Of a DNA stretch of 64,000 bases, positions 26,240-34,900 are shown piece by piece. Under the pieces are notes generated by a model. That model was not told the DNA's origin. It saw nothing but the letters and a program-made list of their open reading frames with translations, and ran no database searches. A program made the position numbers and the translations under genes. This stretch comes from JACNKJ01 sp964344565 (lineage in GTDB: Bacteria > Krumholzibacteriota > Krumholzibacteriia > JACNKJ01). The DNA lies in the NCBI GenBank assembly GCA_964344565.1, contig CAYFNT010000017.1, positions 15,729 to 79,728 on the forward strand. Reading direction: 5' to 3'. Each line of letters opens with the position of its first letter. Positions within the stretch are counted from its first letter, which is position 1.

Positions 26240-26278
26240 CTAAACAGGCTTTTACAGAATTTGATAAGTTCTGTTTAG
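26240..26278. promoter_or_regulatory. Inverted repeat upstream of the AAA+ ATPase
   Basis: CTAAACAG (26240-26247) and CTGTTTAG (26271-26278) are exact inverse copies 23 bp apart in an AT-rich stretch directly upstream of the ATPase start, a typical operator position. The 26223-26480 gap otherwise holds only the repeat at 26409. Confidence 0.4.
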
Positions 26279-26408
26279 TTTGTAAAGGGAAATGGGAGTA
26301 CACCGTGCTAGAAAGCACCAAAGGGCCGTAACTTCTTCATTTGTAAACTAGTACACTTCCACGACCGAGCATTGAGCGGCCGCCACTGTGCATAATACCT
26401 GAGCTGCT

Positions 26409-26456
26409 GTCCACCCGGGTGGACAAACTGTGAGAGCCGAGGCTCTCCCTGTTTCG
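26409..26456. repeat. Direct repeat copy 2: palindrome plus terminator hairpin
   Basis: GTCCACCCGGGTGGAC is followed by a hairpin (GAGAGCC/GGCTCTC) and GTTT, 44/48 identical to copy 1 and in the same orientation. It begins just beyond the nrdJ stop on the minus strand and can act as its terminator. Confidence 0.85.
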
Positions 26457-26480
26457 TTTCCGAGTTTTCTCTGATTCTGC

Positions 26481-29417
26481 CTATGAACACCCCATGGAGT
26501 TGCCGCAGTTGTGGCAGCGATAGCAGTTGCCGTTGCGCACGGTGATGGACCCGCAGACGTCGCAACTGGGCGCGTCGGTCTGATAGTGGGCGAACTGGGC
26601 GTCGGCGCCGTCCGAGCGTACCGAACGCTGGGCGACCGCCTCGGGCGAGGCCGCCACGGCCACGGTGGACTGACTCGCGGGCGCCTCACCCTCCTCCTTG
26701 GACTCTTCGACCGCAGTGGGCTCCAGCTTGATCTCGGGCTCGTCCTCCTCCTCGTCCTTGGGCGGAGCGCCGATGCCCTGGCCGAATCCTTCCACGAATT
26801 CCCGGCCCAGCCAGCGGAAAATGTAATCCACCAGGCTCTTGGCCATGGGAATGTCGGGGTTCTGGGTGAAGCCGCTGGGCTCGAAACGGCTGTGGATGAA
26901 CTTGTCCACCAGCACCTTGAGCGGCACGCCGTACTGCAGGCCCAGGGAGACGGCCGTGCCGAAGCTGTCCATGAGGCCGCCGATGGTGCTTCCTTCCTTG
27001 GCCATGGTGATGAACAGCTCGCCGGGAGCGCCGTCCTCGTAGAGACCCACGGTCAGGTATCCCTCGTGCCCCTGGATGCTGAACTTGTGGGTCATGCTGC
27101 GACGGGTGTCAGGCAGGCGATGGCGCGCGGGCACCGAAGCCAGGGCCTCGGGCACGGGGGCGGCCGCGGCCTCCTCGACCTCGTCCTCCTCCTTCACCGT
27201 CACGGGCTGGCTGCGCTTGGAGCCGTCGCGGTAGATGGCCACGGCCTTGAGCCCGAGCTTCCAACCCTCGGTGTAGACCTCGGCGATCTCGTCCACGGTG
27301 ATCTCGTTGGGCACGTTGACGGTCTTGGAGATGGCGCCGCTGAGGAAGGGCTGGGCCGCCGCCATCATGCGCAGATGCGCCATGTAATGGATGCTCCGCT
27401 CGCCGCCGGAGGGCTTGAAGGCGCAGTCGAAGACGGGCAGGTGCTCGTCCTTGAGATATGGCGCGCCCTCGATGGTGTCCTTCTCGTCGATGTAGTCCAC
27501 GATGGCCTGGATGGCGCTCGGCGTGTAGCCCAGCACCTGCAGGGCCTGGGGCACCTGGCGGTTCACGATCTTCAGCAGACCGCCGCCGGCCAGCAGCTTG
27601 TACTTCACCAGGGCGATGTCCGGCTCGACGCCGGTGGTGTCGCAGTCCATCATGAAGCCGATGGTTCCCGTGGGTGCGAGCACCGTGACCTGGGAGTTTC
27701 GATAGCCGTGCTCACGGCCCAGTTCCAGGGCGCGATCCCAGCTCTCGCGGGCGGCGTCGTGGAGTTCTTCGGGCACCTCGTTCTCGTCGATGAGGTCCAC
27801 GTGGGCGCGATGCTTCTCCATGACCCGCAGCATGGGCTCGCGGTTCACCGCGTATCCCATGAAGGGCTCCTTCACCTCGGCCAGCTCGGCGCTGGTTGCG
27901 TAGGCCTCGCCCCCCATGATGCCCGTGATGGCGCCGGCGTAGGCGCGCCCTTCGTCGCTGTCGTAGGGCAGGCCCAGGCTCATGATCAGGGTGCCGAGGT
28001 TCGCGTAGCCGAGGCCCAGGGGACGGAAGAGGTGGCTGTTGCGGGCGATGGGCTCCACCGGATAGCTCGCCCGGTCCACGATGATCTCCTGGCAGACCGT
28101 GAAGAGCCGCACCGCCTGGCGGAAGCGCTCCACGTCGAAGTCGCCGTCGGGCATGCGGAACTTCATGAGGTTCATGCTGGCCAGGTTGCAGGCCGAGTCG
28201 TCCAGGAACATGTACTCGCTGCAGGGATTGCTGCCGTTGATGGGCCCCGAGTTCGGACAGGTATGCCAGTCGTTGATGGTGCTGTGATACTGCACGCCGG
28301 GGTCGCCGCAGATGTGGGTGCCCTCGGCGATGAGGCGCAGCAGGTCCTTGGCCCGCTGGCGGTCGATGACCTCGCCGGTGGTGACGGCGCGGAACTCCTG
28401 GTCGCGGTCGGCCTCGACGGCCTGGAAGAATTCTTCCGTGCAGCGCACCGAGAGGTTGGCGTTCTGATACATCACCGAGCCGTAGGCCTCGCCGTTGAAG
28501 TCGCCGTCGTAGCCCTGCTCGATGAGGGCCCAGGCCTTCTCCTCTTCATCGCGCTTGGCATTGATGAAGTCGACGATGTCCGGATGGTCCACCTTGAGGC
28601 TCTGCATCTTCGCGGCCCGGCGGGTCTTGCCGCCGCTCTTCACCACGGCCGCGATCTGATCGTAGACGCGCATGAAGCTGAGGGGTCCGCTGGGAATGCC
28701 GCCGCCGGAGAGCTTCTCCTTGGAACTGCGAATGGTCGACAGGTCCGTGCCCGTACCCGAGCCGAACTTGAAGAGCATGGCCTCGCTGGTCGCCAGGCGC
28801 ATGATGTCTTCCATGTTGTCGTCCACCGACTGGATGAAGCAGGCCGAGAGCTGCGGGTTCACGTAGCCGGCCTCGCTGCGCTCCATGGCGCGGGTCTGCG
28901 GATTGTAGTGGTAGCCGGCCGGGCTGCCCTCGATGCCGTAGATGTGGTGAAGGCCGAGGTTGAACCAGACCGGGCTGTTGAAGGCGCCGTACTGGTGCAC
29001 GCAGAGCCAGGCCATCTCCTGGTAGAAGTTCTCCGCGTCGGCCGCGCTTTTAAAGTAGCCGTCCTCGAATCCCCAGTCGGCGAGGGTACGCGCCACGCGG
29101 TGCACCAGCTGCCGCACGGAGTACTCGCGCTCGGGAGTGCCGATCTCGCCGTAGAAGTACTTGGAGACCACGACCTTGGTGGCGAGCATGGACCAGTCCT
29201 TGGGGACCTCCACGTCCTTCTGCTCGAAGATGGTCTCGCCCTTCTCGTCGGTAATGGTGGCCTCTCGCCGTTCCCACTTGAGTTCGTCGAAGGGGTGCAC
29301 GCCTTCCTTCGAGAACTTCAGGGGAATCTCGAAGCCACGCCCGCGATTGCTCTGTTTGATGACCGCTTCGGATTCGGCGGGAGGGCTGCTCGGCGACTGG
29401 CTGCTGGTGCTGGCCAT
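26481..29417 (-). CDS. nrdJ: Adenosylcobalamin-dependent (class II) ribonucleotide reductase
   Basis: Reduces ribonucleotides to deoxyribonucleotides using an adenosylcobalamin radical, in any oxygen condition. The 978-residue protein contains the reductase core (GAFNSPVWFNLG, QLSACFIQSVDD, KFGSGTGTDLS, SNPCSEYMFLDD, PTGTIGFMMDCDTTG), a TSCPD-type C-terminal domain (MTHKFSIQGHEGY), and a final zinc ribbon CDVCGS...CYRCHNCG. The ATG at 29417 is preferred because GGAG stands six bases before it; in-frame GTG and ATG codons 12-18 bases upstream are possible. The upstream promoter is overlapped by two candidate NrdR boxes. No cobalamin riboswitch was recognised in the leader. Confidence 0.95.
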   Translation of the reverse strand: MASTSSQSPSSPPAESEAVIKQSNRGRGFEIPLKFSKEGVHPFDELKWERREATITDEKGETIFEQKDVEVPKDWSMLATKVVVSKYFYGEIGTPEREYSVRQLVHRVARTLADWGFEDGYFKSAADAENFYQEMAWLCVHQYGAFNSPVWFNLGLHHIYGIEGSPAGYHYNPQTRAMERSEAGYVNPQLSACFIQSVDDNMEDIMRLATSEAMLFKFGSGTGTDLSTIRSSKEKLSGGGIPSGPLSFMRVYDQIAAVVKSGGKTRRAAKMQSLKVDHPDIVDFINAKRDEEEKAWALIEQGYDGDFNGEAYGSVMYQNANLSVRCTEEFFQAVEADRDQEFRAVTTGEVIDRQRAKDLLRLIAEGTHICGDPGVQYHSTINDWHTCPNSGPINGSNPCSEYMFLDDSACNLASMNLMKFRMPDGDFDVERFRQAVRLFTVCQEIIVDRASYPVEPIARNSHLFRPLGLGYANLGTLIMSLGLPYDSDEGRAYAGAITGIMGGEAYATSAELAEVKEPFMGYAVNREPMLRVMEKHRAHVDLIDENEVPEELHDAARESWDRALELGREHGYRNSQVTVLAPTGTIGFMMDCDTTGVEPDIALVKYKLLAGGGLLKIVNRQVPQALQVLGYTPSAIQAIVDYIDEKDTIEGAPYLKDEHLPVFDCAFKPSGGERSIHYMAHLRMMAAAQPFLSGAISKTVNVPNEITVDEIAEVYTEGWKLGLKAVAIYRDGSKRSQPVTVKEEDEVEEAAAAPVPEALASVPARHRLPDTRRSMTHKFSIQGHEGYLTVGLYEDGAPGELFITMAKEGSTIGGLMDSFGTAVSLGLQYGVPLKVLVDKFIHSRFEPSGFTQNPDIPMAKSLVDYIFRWLGREFVEGFGQGIGAPPKDEEEDEPEIKLEPTAVEESKEEGEAPASQSTVAVAASPEAVAQRSVRSDGADAQFAHYQTDAPSCDVCGSITVRNGNCYRCHNCGNSMGCS

Positions 29418-29623
29418 GGATGGCTCCATTCTCACGGAAGGGTGATTCAGTTATAGCAGGTCCGAGACGGCGGGAGAATGGACCCGGGGCAAAGGAAGCC
29501 GCGAGCTGCTCTAGATATGTCGGATTTATTTTGGTATTTCTGTTGGCCTTGGGCCAAGTAATGCGGAACCCTGGCGAGTCCCGCAAGACCCTGCAATACC
29601 GCAAGTTCCGTTCTCTCGCCGCC

Positions 29624-29670
29624 CCACAACATCTAGGGGTCGCCTTCGTTTTTACCCCCAGATAGGGCAT
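29624..29670 (-). promoter_or_regulatory. Pair of candidate NrdR boxes
   Basis: Box 1 (29655-29670, minus-strand core CCCTATCTGG) fills the spacer between -35 and -10. Box 2 (29624-29639, core CTAGATGTTG) lies at the transcription start. Their centres are 31 bp apart, the helical spacing typical of NrdR box pairs (consensus core CWATATMTWG). Box 2 fits well and box 1 weakly. Confidence 0.4.
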
Positions 29671-29677
29671 GGGTCAA
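29649..29677 (-). promoter_or_regulatory. Candidate nrdJ promoter
   Basis: On the minus strand TTGACC (29672-29677) and TAAAAA (29649-29654) are exactly 17 bp apart. Confidence 0.5.
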
Positions 29678-29736
29678 GACAATTCGGAGCGGGTCGCGAT
29701 TTTTCGGGAGAGGGTCCGAAACAGCCGTTTTAAGGC

Positions 29737-29774
29737 AAAAAAAAAACCCCGGAATCATGGGGATGATCCCGGGG
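29737..29774 (-). terminator. Rho-independent terminator of the HIT gene
   Basis: On the minus strand a 12-bp stem with one mismatch (29747-29758 with 29763-29774, loop of four) is followed by ten T residues. It lies about 100 bases after the HIT stop and upstream of the nrdJ promoter. Confidence 0.85.
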
Positions 29775-29876
29775 ATGCGATTGATTCTAGACAGAGCCCC
29801 GGTCTGCGGGCACAACCGCCCGCCACCGGAACAGAGGCGAGTATATCACGGACCGAGCCGAGCGGTCAAATAAGCC

Positions 29877-30296
29877 TTACTTGACCTGGGCCAGGCGGCC
29901 CGCCACACGGGCGGCCAGATCCTCGAGGGCGGTCTTGTCCCCCTCGGAGCTCTTCCAGGGGCTGTGGAGCGAGTCCCCCTTCCAGCGGGGAAGGATGTGC
30001 AGGTGGAAGTGGAAGATCACCTGGCCGGCGGCCTCGCCGTTGGACTGGTGCAGGTTGAATCCGTCAGGGCCGAGCTCATCCATCAGGGCCTCGCTCACCC
30101 GCCGGGCGGTGGACATCACCGCGTCGCGATCGGCGGCCTCGAGATCGAGGAATCCCTCGGCGTGGGCCTTGGGGATCACAAGGGCGTGGCCCTCGCATCC
30201 GGGGAAGAGGTCGAGGAAGGCGAGGGTTCGCTCGTCCTCGTGGAGCTTGAACGCCGGCAGCTCGCCGGCGACGATCTTGCAGAAGATGCAGTCCAT
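29877..30296 (-). CDS. HIT-family nucleotide hydrolase/transferase
   Basis: A 139-residue histidine-triad protein, likely a purine nucleoside phosphoramidase (HinT-like). CIFCKIVAGELPA at the N-terminus and the catalytic triad FHFHLHILP (H96, H98, H100) define the family; DLFPGCEGHALVIPK is also characteristic. The ATG at 30296 follows AGGAGG with five-base spacing and is preferred over an in-frame GTG two codons upstream. The gene is monocistronic with its own strong terminator. Confidence 0.92.
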   Translation of the reverse strand: MDCIFCKIVAGELPAFKLHEDERTLAFLDLFPGCEGHALVIPKAHAEGFLDLEAADRDAVMSTARRVSEALMDELGPDGFNLHQSNGEAAGQVIFHFHLHILPRWKGDSLHSPWKSSEGDKTALEDLAARVAGRLAQVK

Positions 30297-30416
30297 GGTC
30301 ACCTCCTGGAGCCTGCCCGCGCATCCTGCCTCGCCGGGCGGCCGCCGTCAATTTGATTGCGAGGGCGAGGGCGCGGAGGCTATCCTGCCGGTGCAATGAA
30401 AGGACGATCAGGAGAC

Positions 30417-31157
30417 ATGCCGAACACCCGATTCAGCAGCATCCTCGCGGCCTTGCTCATGGCCGCGTTTTTCGCGACCGACAGCCGGGCCGCCGAAACC
30501 AGCCAGGGCAGCATCGAGACCCAGACGCGATTTCTGGAGTACGACGCGTCCCGGGGAAGCCTGGTCTACGAAGTCTCCCTCCGCAACGTGGGCAACCTGC
30601 CCGTGTCCTACATCGACCTGGACAGCGATCCGCCCAGCCTCGAGGGCACCTTCTCGGTGGACGAACTCACCACCGGCGACTGGGCCCATCGCCGGTTCTC
30701 CTTCGAACTGAAGAAGGGACAGCAGATCTTCCAGCCCCGTTTCCGCCTGGCCTTCACCGACTACGAAGGTGAGCGCATCAAGAGCGAGGAGGAGCGCAGC
30801 CCCCTGGTCGCCAACGTCGACTTCAGCTACTGCGACATCGCCACGGGCTGGGTGGACATGGTCTTCACCCTCACCAATCTCGGCGAGGAGCCCATCCTCT
30901 TCCTGGAACTCAGAAGCGAGAATCCGGGACTGCCCCAGGGCGTCATCGAACACGACAGCATCAGCCCCGGCGACTCCTTCAGCTGGACCCTCGAATTCCA
31001 GCTCGAACCGGGCGACACCTTCTTCAACCCCACCCTCTACCTGAGCTACCATAGCTTCAGCGTATCGGGCACGCGCCTGAAGAAGAAGTTCTTCACCTTC
31101 CTGCAATCGGACCTGAGCAAGGTGCAGGAAGCCCTGGCCGCCTCCGCGAGCCGCTAG
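30417..31157 (+). CDS. Secreted protein of unknown function
   Basis: A 246-residue exported protein. Signal peptide MPNTRFSSILAALLMAAFF ends before RAAETSQG. The mature part consists of two similar beta-rich halves (YEVSLRNVGNLPVSYIDLD and MVFTLTNLGEEPILFLELR), suggesting two tandem Ig-like or CARDB-like domains; each half also has a DSISPGDSF/VDELTTGDW-type loop. No family is assigned. The start at 30417 has AGGAG very close to it; an ATG seven codons upstream (30396) is the alternative. It is divergent from the HIT gene. Confidence 0.6.
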   Translation: MPNTRFSSILAALLMAAFFATDSRAAETSQGSIETQTRFLEYDASRGSLVYEVSLRNVGNLPVSYIDLDSDPPSLEGTFSVDELTTGDWAHRRFSFELKKGQQIFQPRFRLAFTDYEGERIKSEEERSPLVANVDFSYCDIATGWVDMVFTLTNLGEEPILFLELRSENPGLPQGVIEHDSISPGDSFSWTLEFQLEPGDTFFNPTLYLSYHSFSVSGTRLKKKFFTFLQSDLSKVQEALAASASR

Positions 31158-31501
31158 TCTCCAGTTTTCCGGAAGATCGGGGCGGCAGGCCCCTATTAAG
31201 ACTATCCCGATCGGGGCCGATCGGGATAGCTAACCACTCCTCGTTGGTCTTGCCAAGCAACCCTTATGACTTCAAGTAGAAGAAAGGGCAGGGAGGAAGA
31301 GTCCCCATAGTCTCTCTTCCTCCCCGTGGTATAATCAGGAATTATACCGGATACTCGGGCACAGGGGGTATTGCAGGAGTCGTGCCAGATCCAACCGCCC
31401 GCCCTTCGGGACCACCATGACAAACAGCAGATAATAAAGGACTTAGAGATGCTGTTGGAAATAGATATCCAGAGCGCCCAATCCGATAGGCATATTCTGT
31501 C
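31158..31501. other. Gene-free stretch with three inverted repeats
   Basis: About 340 bases without a convincing gene. It holds CTATCCCGATCG/CGATCGGGATAG at 31203-31230 (12 bp, loop of four), GGGAGGAAGAG/CTCTTCCTCCC at 31291-31324 (11 bp), and GGTATAAT/ATTATACC at 31328-31348 (8 bp, loop CAGGA). The first may end the upstream plus-strand gene. The last contains TATAAT on both strands. A structured RNA or operator is possible. Confidence 0.45.
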
Positions 31502-31539
31502 AAAAAAATTGCAGGCTGTAAAGAACATTTACAGCCTGC
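31502..31539 (-). terminator. Rho-independent terminator of the small secreted protein gene
   Basis: On the minus strand a perfect 12-bp stem (GCAGGCTGTAAA, loop of five) is followed by AA and seven T residues, 22 bases after the stop at 31562. Confidence 0.88.
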
Positions 31540-31561
31540 ATAGTCTAAATGGGTGTTTTGT

Positions 31562-31924
31562 CTAGTCGAGCTTCTCGTTGTGTCCGGTGACATCGCTATC
31601 GAAGCTGACGAACTTCACCTCGAGAATCCGGTCATGAAGTGTCAGGGGCTCATGTCCGGCACTGACCCAGACCAGTTTCACCGGGCTTTCGGTGGCTTCG
31701 CCCAGGAGATGAATGCGTCCGTGGACACGGATCGGGGAGATTCCGTCGAAGTACAAGCGGATGCGCTCGGGCGTGATACAGAAGAAATCCTGCCCGCCCA
31801 TGGTGAACTCGGTATAGCCCGGGTCTAAAACGATGACGTTCAAGGGATTAGTGTCGGCGCCGGCAATGGACGCCAGGCCGAGTGCCCCGAGAGCTAAGAC
31901 TAGAATCAGCAGAACTTTGCGCAT
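31562..31924 (-). CDS. Small secreted protein of unknown function
   Basis: A 120-residue exported protein. MRKVLLILVLALGALGLASIAGA is a clear signal peptide and is preceded by AAGGGG at good spacing, so the start is placed at 31924 rather than 20 codons upstream. The mature part is about 97 residues, beta-rich, with FTMGGQDFFCITPERIRLYFDG and KLVWVSAGHEPL. No family is recognised. It is the last gene after the sigma54-type activator in the same direction, 56 bases downstream, and has a strong terminator. Confidence 0.65.
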   Translation of the reverse strand: MRKVLLILVLALGALGLASIAGADTNPLNVIVLDPGYTEFTMGGQDFFCITPERIRLYFDGISPIRVHGRIHLLGEATESPVKLVWVSAGHEPLTLHDRILEVKFVSFDSDVTGHNEKLD

Positions 31925-31980
31925 CTCCGCACCCCTTTGCTTGGATGAACGCTTAATCATAACCCGTCCCTGAGGGCGCT

Positions 31981-34900
31981 TCAACCCTTTAGGGAAGAGC
32001 CCTCATTGTTTTTTGAATCCTCGCCGCCTTTGAGCCGGGAATAGAGGGTGGGGCGGCTGATCCCCAGTAGTTTCGCGGCCCTCACCTTGCTGCCCGTCCT
32101 CTTCACCACATGGCGCGCCACGCTGCTTAATAGTTTTCCCTCCAGGGGCTCGGACTCCGAGAACTCGTCCGAGTTGGCGATCATCTCGGCCAGCTCATCC
32201 AGGCTGCTGGAGAGAGAGCGCGGCCGGGCCTGCTGCAGGAAATCCTCCGGCAGATCCTCCAGGCCGATGAGATCGCTGCGCGCCAGGATCATGCAGTTTT
32301 CCAGCACGTTCTGAAGCTGCCGCACATTGCCCGGCAGGGGATGGGTGAGGAAGATCTGCATCACCTCCTCGGACACCCGCTTCTGCGGGATGCCCGAGTT
32401 TCGGGCGATGCGCTGCAGGAAAAAATCCATGAGAAGCGGGATGTCCTCCCTCCGCTCGCGCAGGGGCGCGATGTGGACGGAGACCACGTTGATCCTGAAG
32501 AGCAGATCCTCGCGGAATCGTCCGGCGCCGACCTCCTCCTGGAGTCGGCGGTTGGTGGCCGTGATCACCCGGGTGTCGGTGGAGATCTCGCGCGTGCCCC
32601 CCACCCGGGTGAAGGCCATCACCTGCAGCACCCGCAGCAGCTTCGCCTGCATGGCGGGACTCATCTCGCCGATCTCGTCCAGGAAGATGGTGCCCCCGGT
32701 GGCCGACTCGAAGAATCCGATGTGACGATGGGTGGCGCCGGTGAAGGAGCCCTGCTCGTGGCCGAAGAGCTGGCTTTCGAGTAGCGTCTCCGGCAGGGCC
32801 GCGCAGTTGACCGCCACGAAGGGGCGATCGCCTCGACGGCCCCAGTAGTGGATGGCCCGCGCCACCTCCTCCTTGCCCGTGCCCGAGTCGCCGGTGATGA
32901 GCACGCTGTTGTCCAGGTCCTTCACCTGGTTCACGAGCTTGAGCACGCGCTCGAGATCCCGTCCCCGCCCGACCAGATTGACCTTCTCCGAGGCGGTCTT
33001 GACCTTGGACGCCGATCGCGGAGTCCGCGGGGGCTCGGCCTCGATCTGGTTGAAGAGTCCGAAGGAGAGCAACTTGCCCAGGGTTCCCAGGTAGGCGCGC
33101 CCCTCCTCGTCCAGAGTCTCCTCGCTCTCCACGAAGAGCAGGCCGCGGGGACGATCTCCCTGCCGAAGGGGAAGGAAGATGAGCCCGTCCTCGTGATAGG
33201 GACTTCCGCTCTTCATGCGCTTGAGGGATGCCTCGGCGACCTTCCCCGCGTCGGGGAAATCTCCGTGCAGCACGGCACGCTCCTCCAGTTCGGCCTGGCT
33301 GCTGTTCTCACCGCCCAGGAAGAGGGCCGACCGCCTCAGGGGCAGGACCAGGGCGAGCTGCTCCAGGGCCAGCTCCGCCCGGGCGGCCTGATCGCCCCGC
33401 ATCTCCAGGGTCTCCAGCAGTTGGAGGAAGCCGGCGAGACGCCCGCGACTGTCCTGCTCGCCCAGGTTCTCGATGAGCTTCTCCCGCCGGCTCTGGATGC
33501 GCGCCTGGAGACTGTCCCACTCCTGCATGGGCACCGTGATGCGCCGTCGCTCGATGATGCCCGAAGCCTGCTGCAGCAGCTCCTGGGCGCGGGCCTCTCG
33601 CCCCGCATCCAGATGGATGAGCCCCATGCGGCTGTAGATGCGCGCCAGCCATTCCATCTTGTCGAGCACCGAGAGCAGATCGGCGGCCTTCTCCAGGGAC
33701 TGGAGCGCTCCATCGGCCTCGCCCTCGCGCTGCCTGCACTCGCCCTGATAGACGAGGATCTGCGCCTCCTCGAAGCGGCTGCCCACTCGGCGCGCCTCGT
33801 CCAGGCCCAGAGCGATGGTCCCTCCGGCGGCCTCGAGCTCTCCCCGCCCCAGGTGCACCGCGGCCAGGCGCCGGTACATGGAGGCGAGCTCCGTGCGCGC
33901 GTCGATCTCGCGGCAGACGCGGATGGCCTCTTTCAGTCGCTCCCCCGCGCTGTCGTATCGGCCGTCCACCAGATCGATCTCGCCGAGCAGGCCCAGCACC
34001 TCGGCACCCAGCTGGATGTTCCCTACCTGTTCGTTCAGCTCCAGGCACTCCTCGCCCTGCCGCCGGGCAGTCTTCAGGTCGTTCATCTCGAAGCTGCTGA
34101 GCGCAACGTTGTAGAGGCTGATGAGGTAGCCCGCCTCGTTGCCCTGTCGCCGCTTGATGTCCATGCTCCGCTGGAAATACTCGATGGCCAGGGGCAGTCG
34201 CTCCAGCATGCGATAGAGGTTGCCCAGGTTGTTCAGGCTGGCGGCGACGCGGGTCTCGTCGCCGCTCTTCTCGCGCAGGGCGAGGGCGCGCTGATAGTAG
34301 GCCTCCGCCTCCCGCCAGTTGCCCAGGGCCCATTGGGCCGCGCCGAGGGTGTTGAAGGTCTGTCCCAGTTCGGCGGGATGATCGCTGGCATTGAAGAGGC
34401 GCTGAGCCGTTTCGCATCGGTTCACGGCCTCGCCGTGATCGCCGCGACGGTAGAGGATCCAGGCCAGCTCGTTGTAGAGAGTGCCCCGCTCCCGTGCCGC
34501 CAGGTTTTCGCTGTAGGCGTCCAGCAGACCTTCCAGGATCTCCCCCGCCCGGGCGAACTCGCCGCGAATCTCGCCGATCTCCGCCAGGGCGCGGATGATG
34601 GCGCTGATGGCCGAGAGCAACTCCGCGTCCACACGGCGGGACAGGCGGGGCCGTCGTCCCAGGCGCAGGTCGCCGATGAAGTCCTCCTGCCCCGTGAGGG
34701 AGACCAGGCCGTCGAGATAGGCGCCCTCGGCGCCGGGCAGATCGTCGCGGCGCAGGCGCAGGCTTCCCCGATAGAGAGCCAGCTCGCGCAGGTCCGCGGG
34801 GGAGAGGTCCCCGTGGTCGCCCTCCAGGAGCAGGTCGGCCGCGGCTTGGGCGGCCAGATCCAGGTTGTCGTCCCGGAGTCGATCGAAGAGGGCCAGCCCT

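Larger units (their letters stand above)
29418..29735 (-). other. nrdJ leader and upstream region
   Basis: About 320 bases without a gene. It holds the nrdJ promoter and NrdR-like boxes near 29624-29677, leaving an untranslated leader of about 225 bases. I looked for B12-box and riboswitch landmarks in this leader and did not find them. Short frames here are not convincing. Confidence 0.6.

Noticed and set aside
26511..29456. 981-codon open frame opposite nrdJ
   Set aside because: It is an antisense shadow produced by GC-rich codon bias; nrdJ is an unmistakable gene on the other strand.
29436..29735. Possible cobalamin riboswitch in the nrdJ leader
   Set aside because: B12-dependent reductase genes sometimes carry one, but no B12 box or matching core helices could be found by eye on the minus strand.
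31371..31565. 64-codon open frame starting at TTG
   Set aside because: It contains the perfect terminator stem of the opposite-strand gene, has no clear ribosome site and no recognisable family.
32598..32612. CACCCGGGTG in the sigma54 activator gene as a seventh palindrome-family member
   Set aside because: It encodes the conserved FTRVGG of the AAA+ domain and has no extended dyad, so it is explained by protein conservation.
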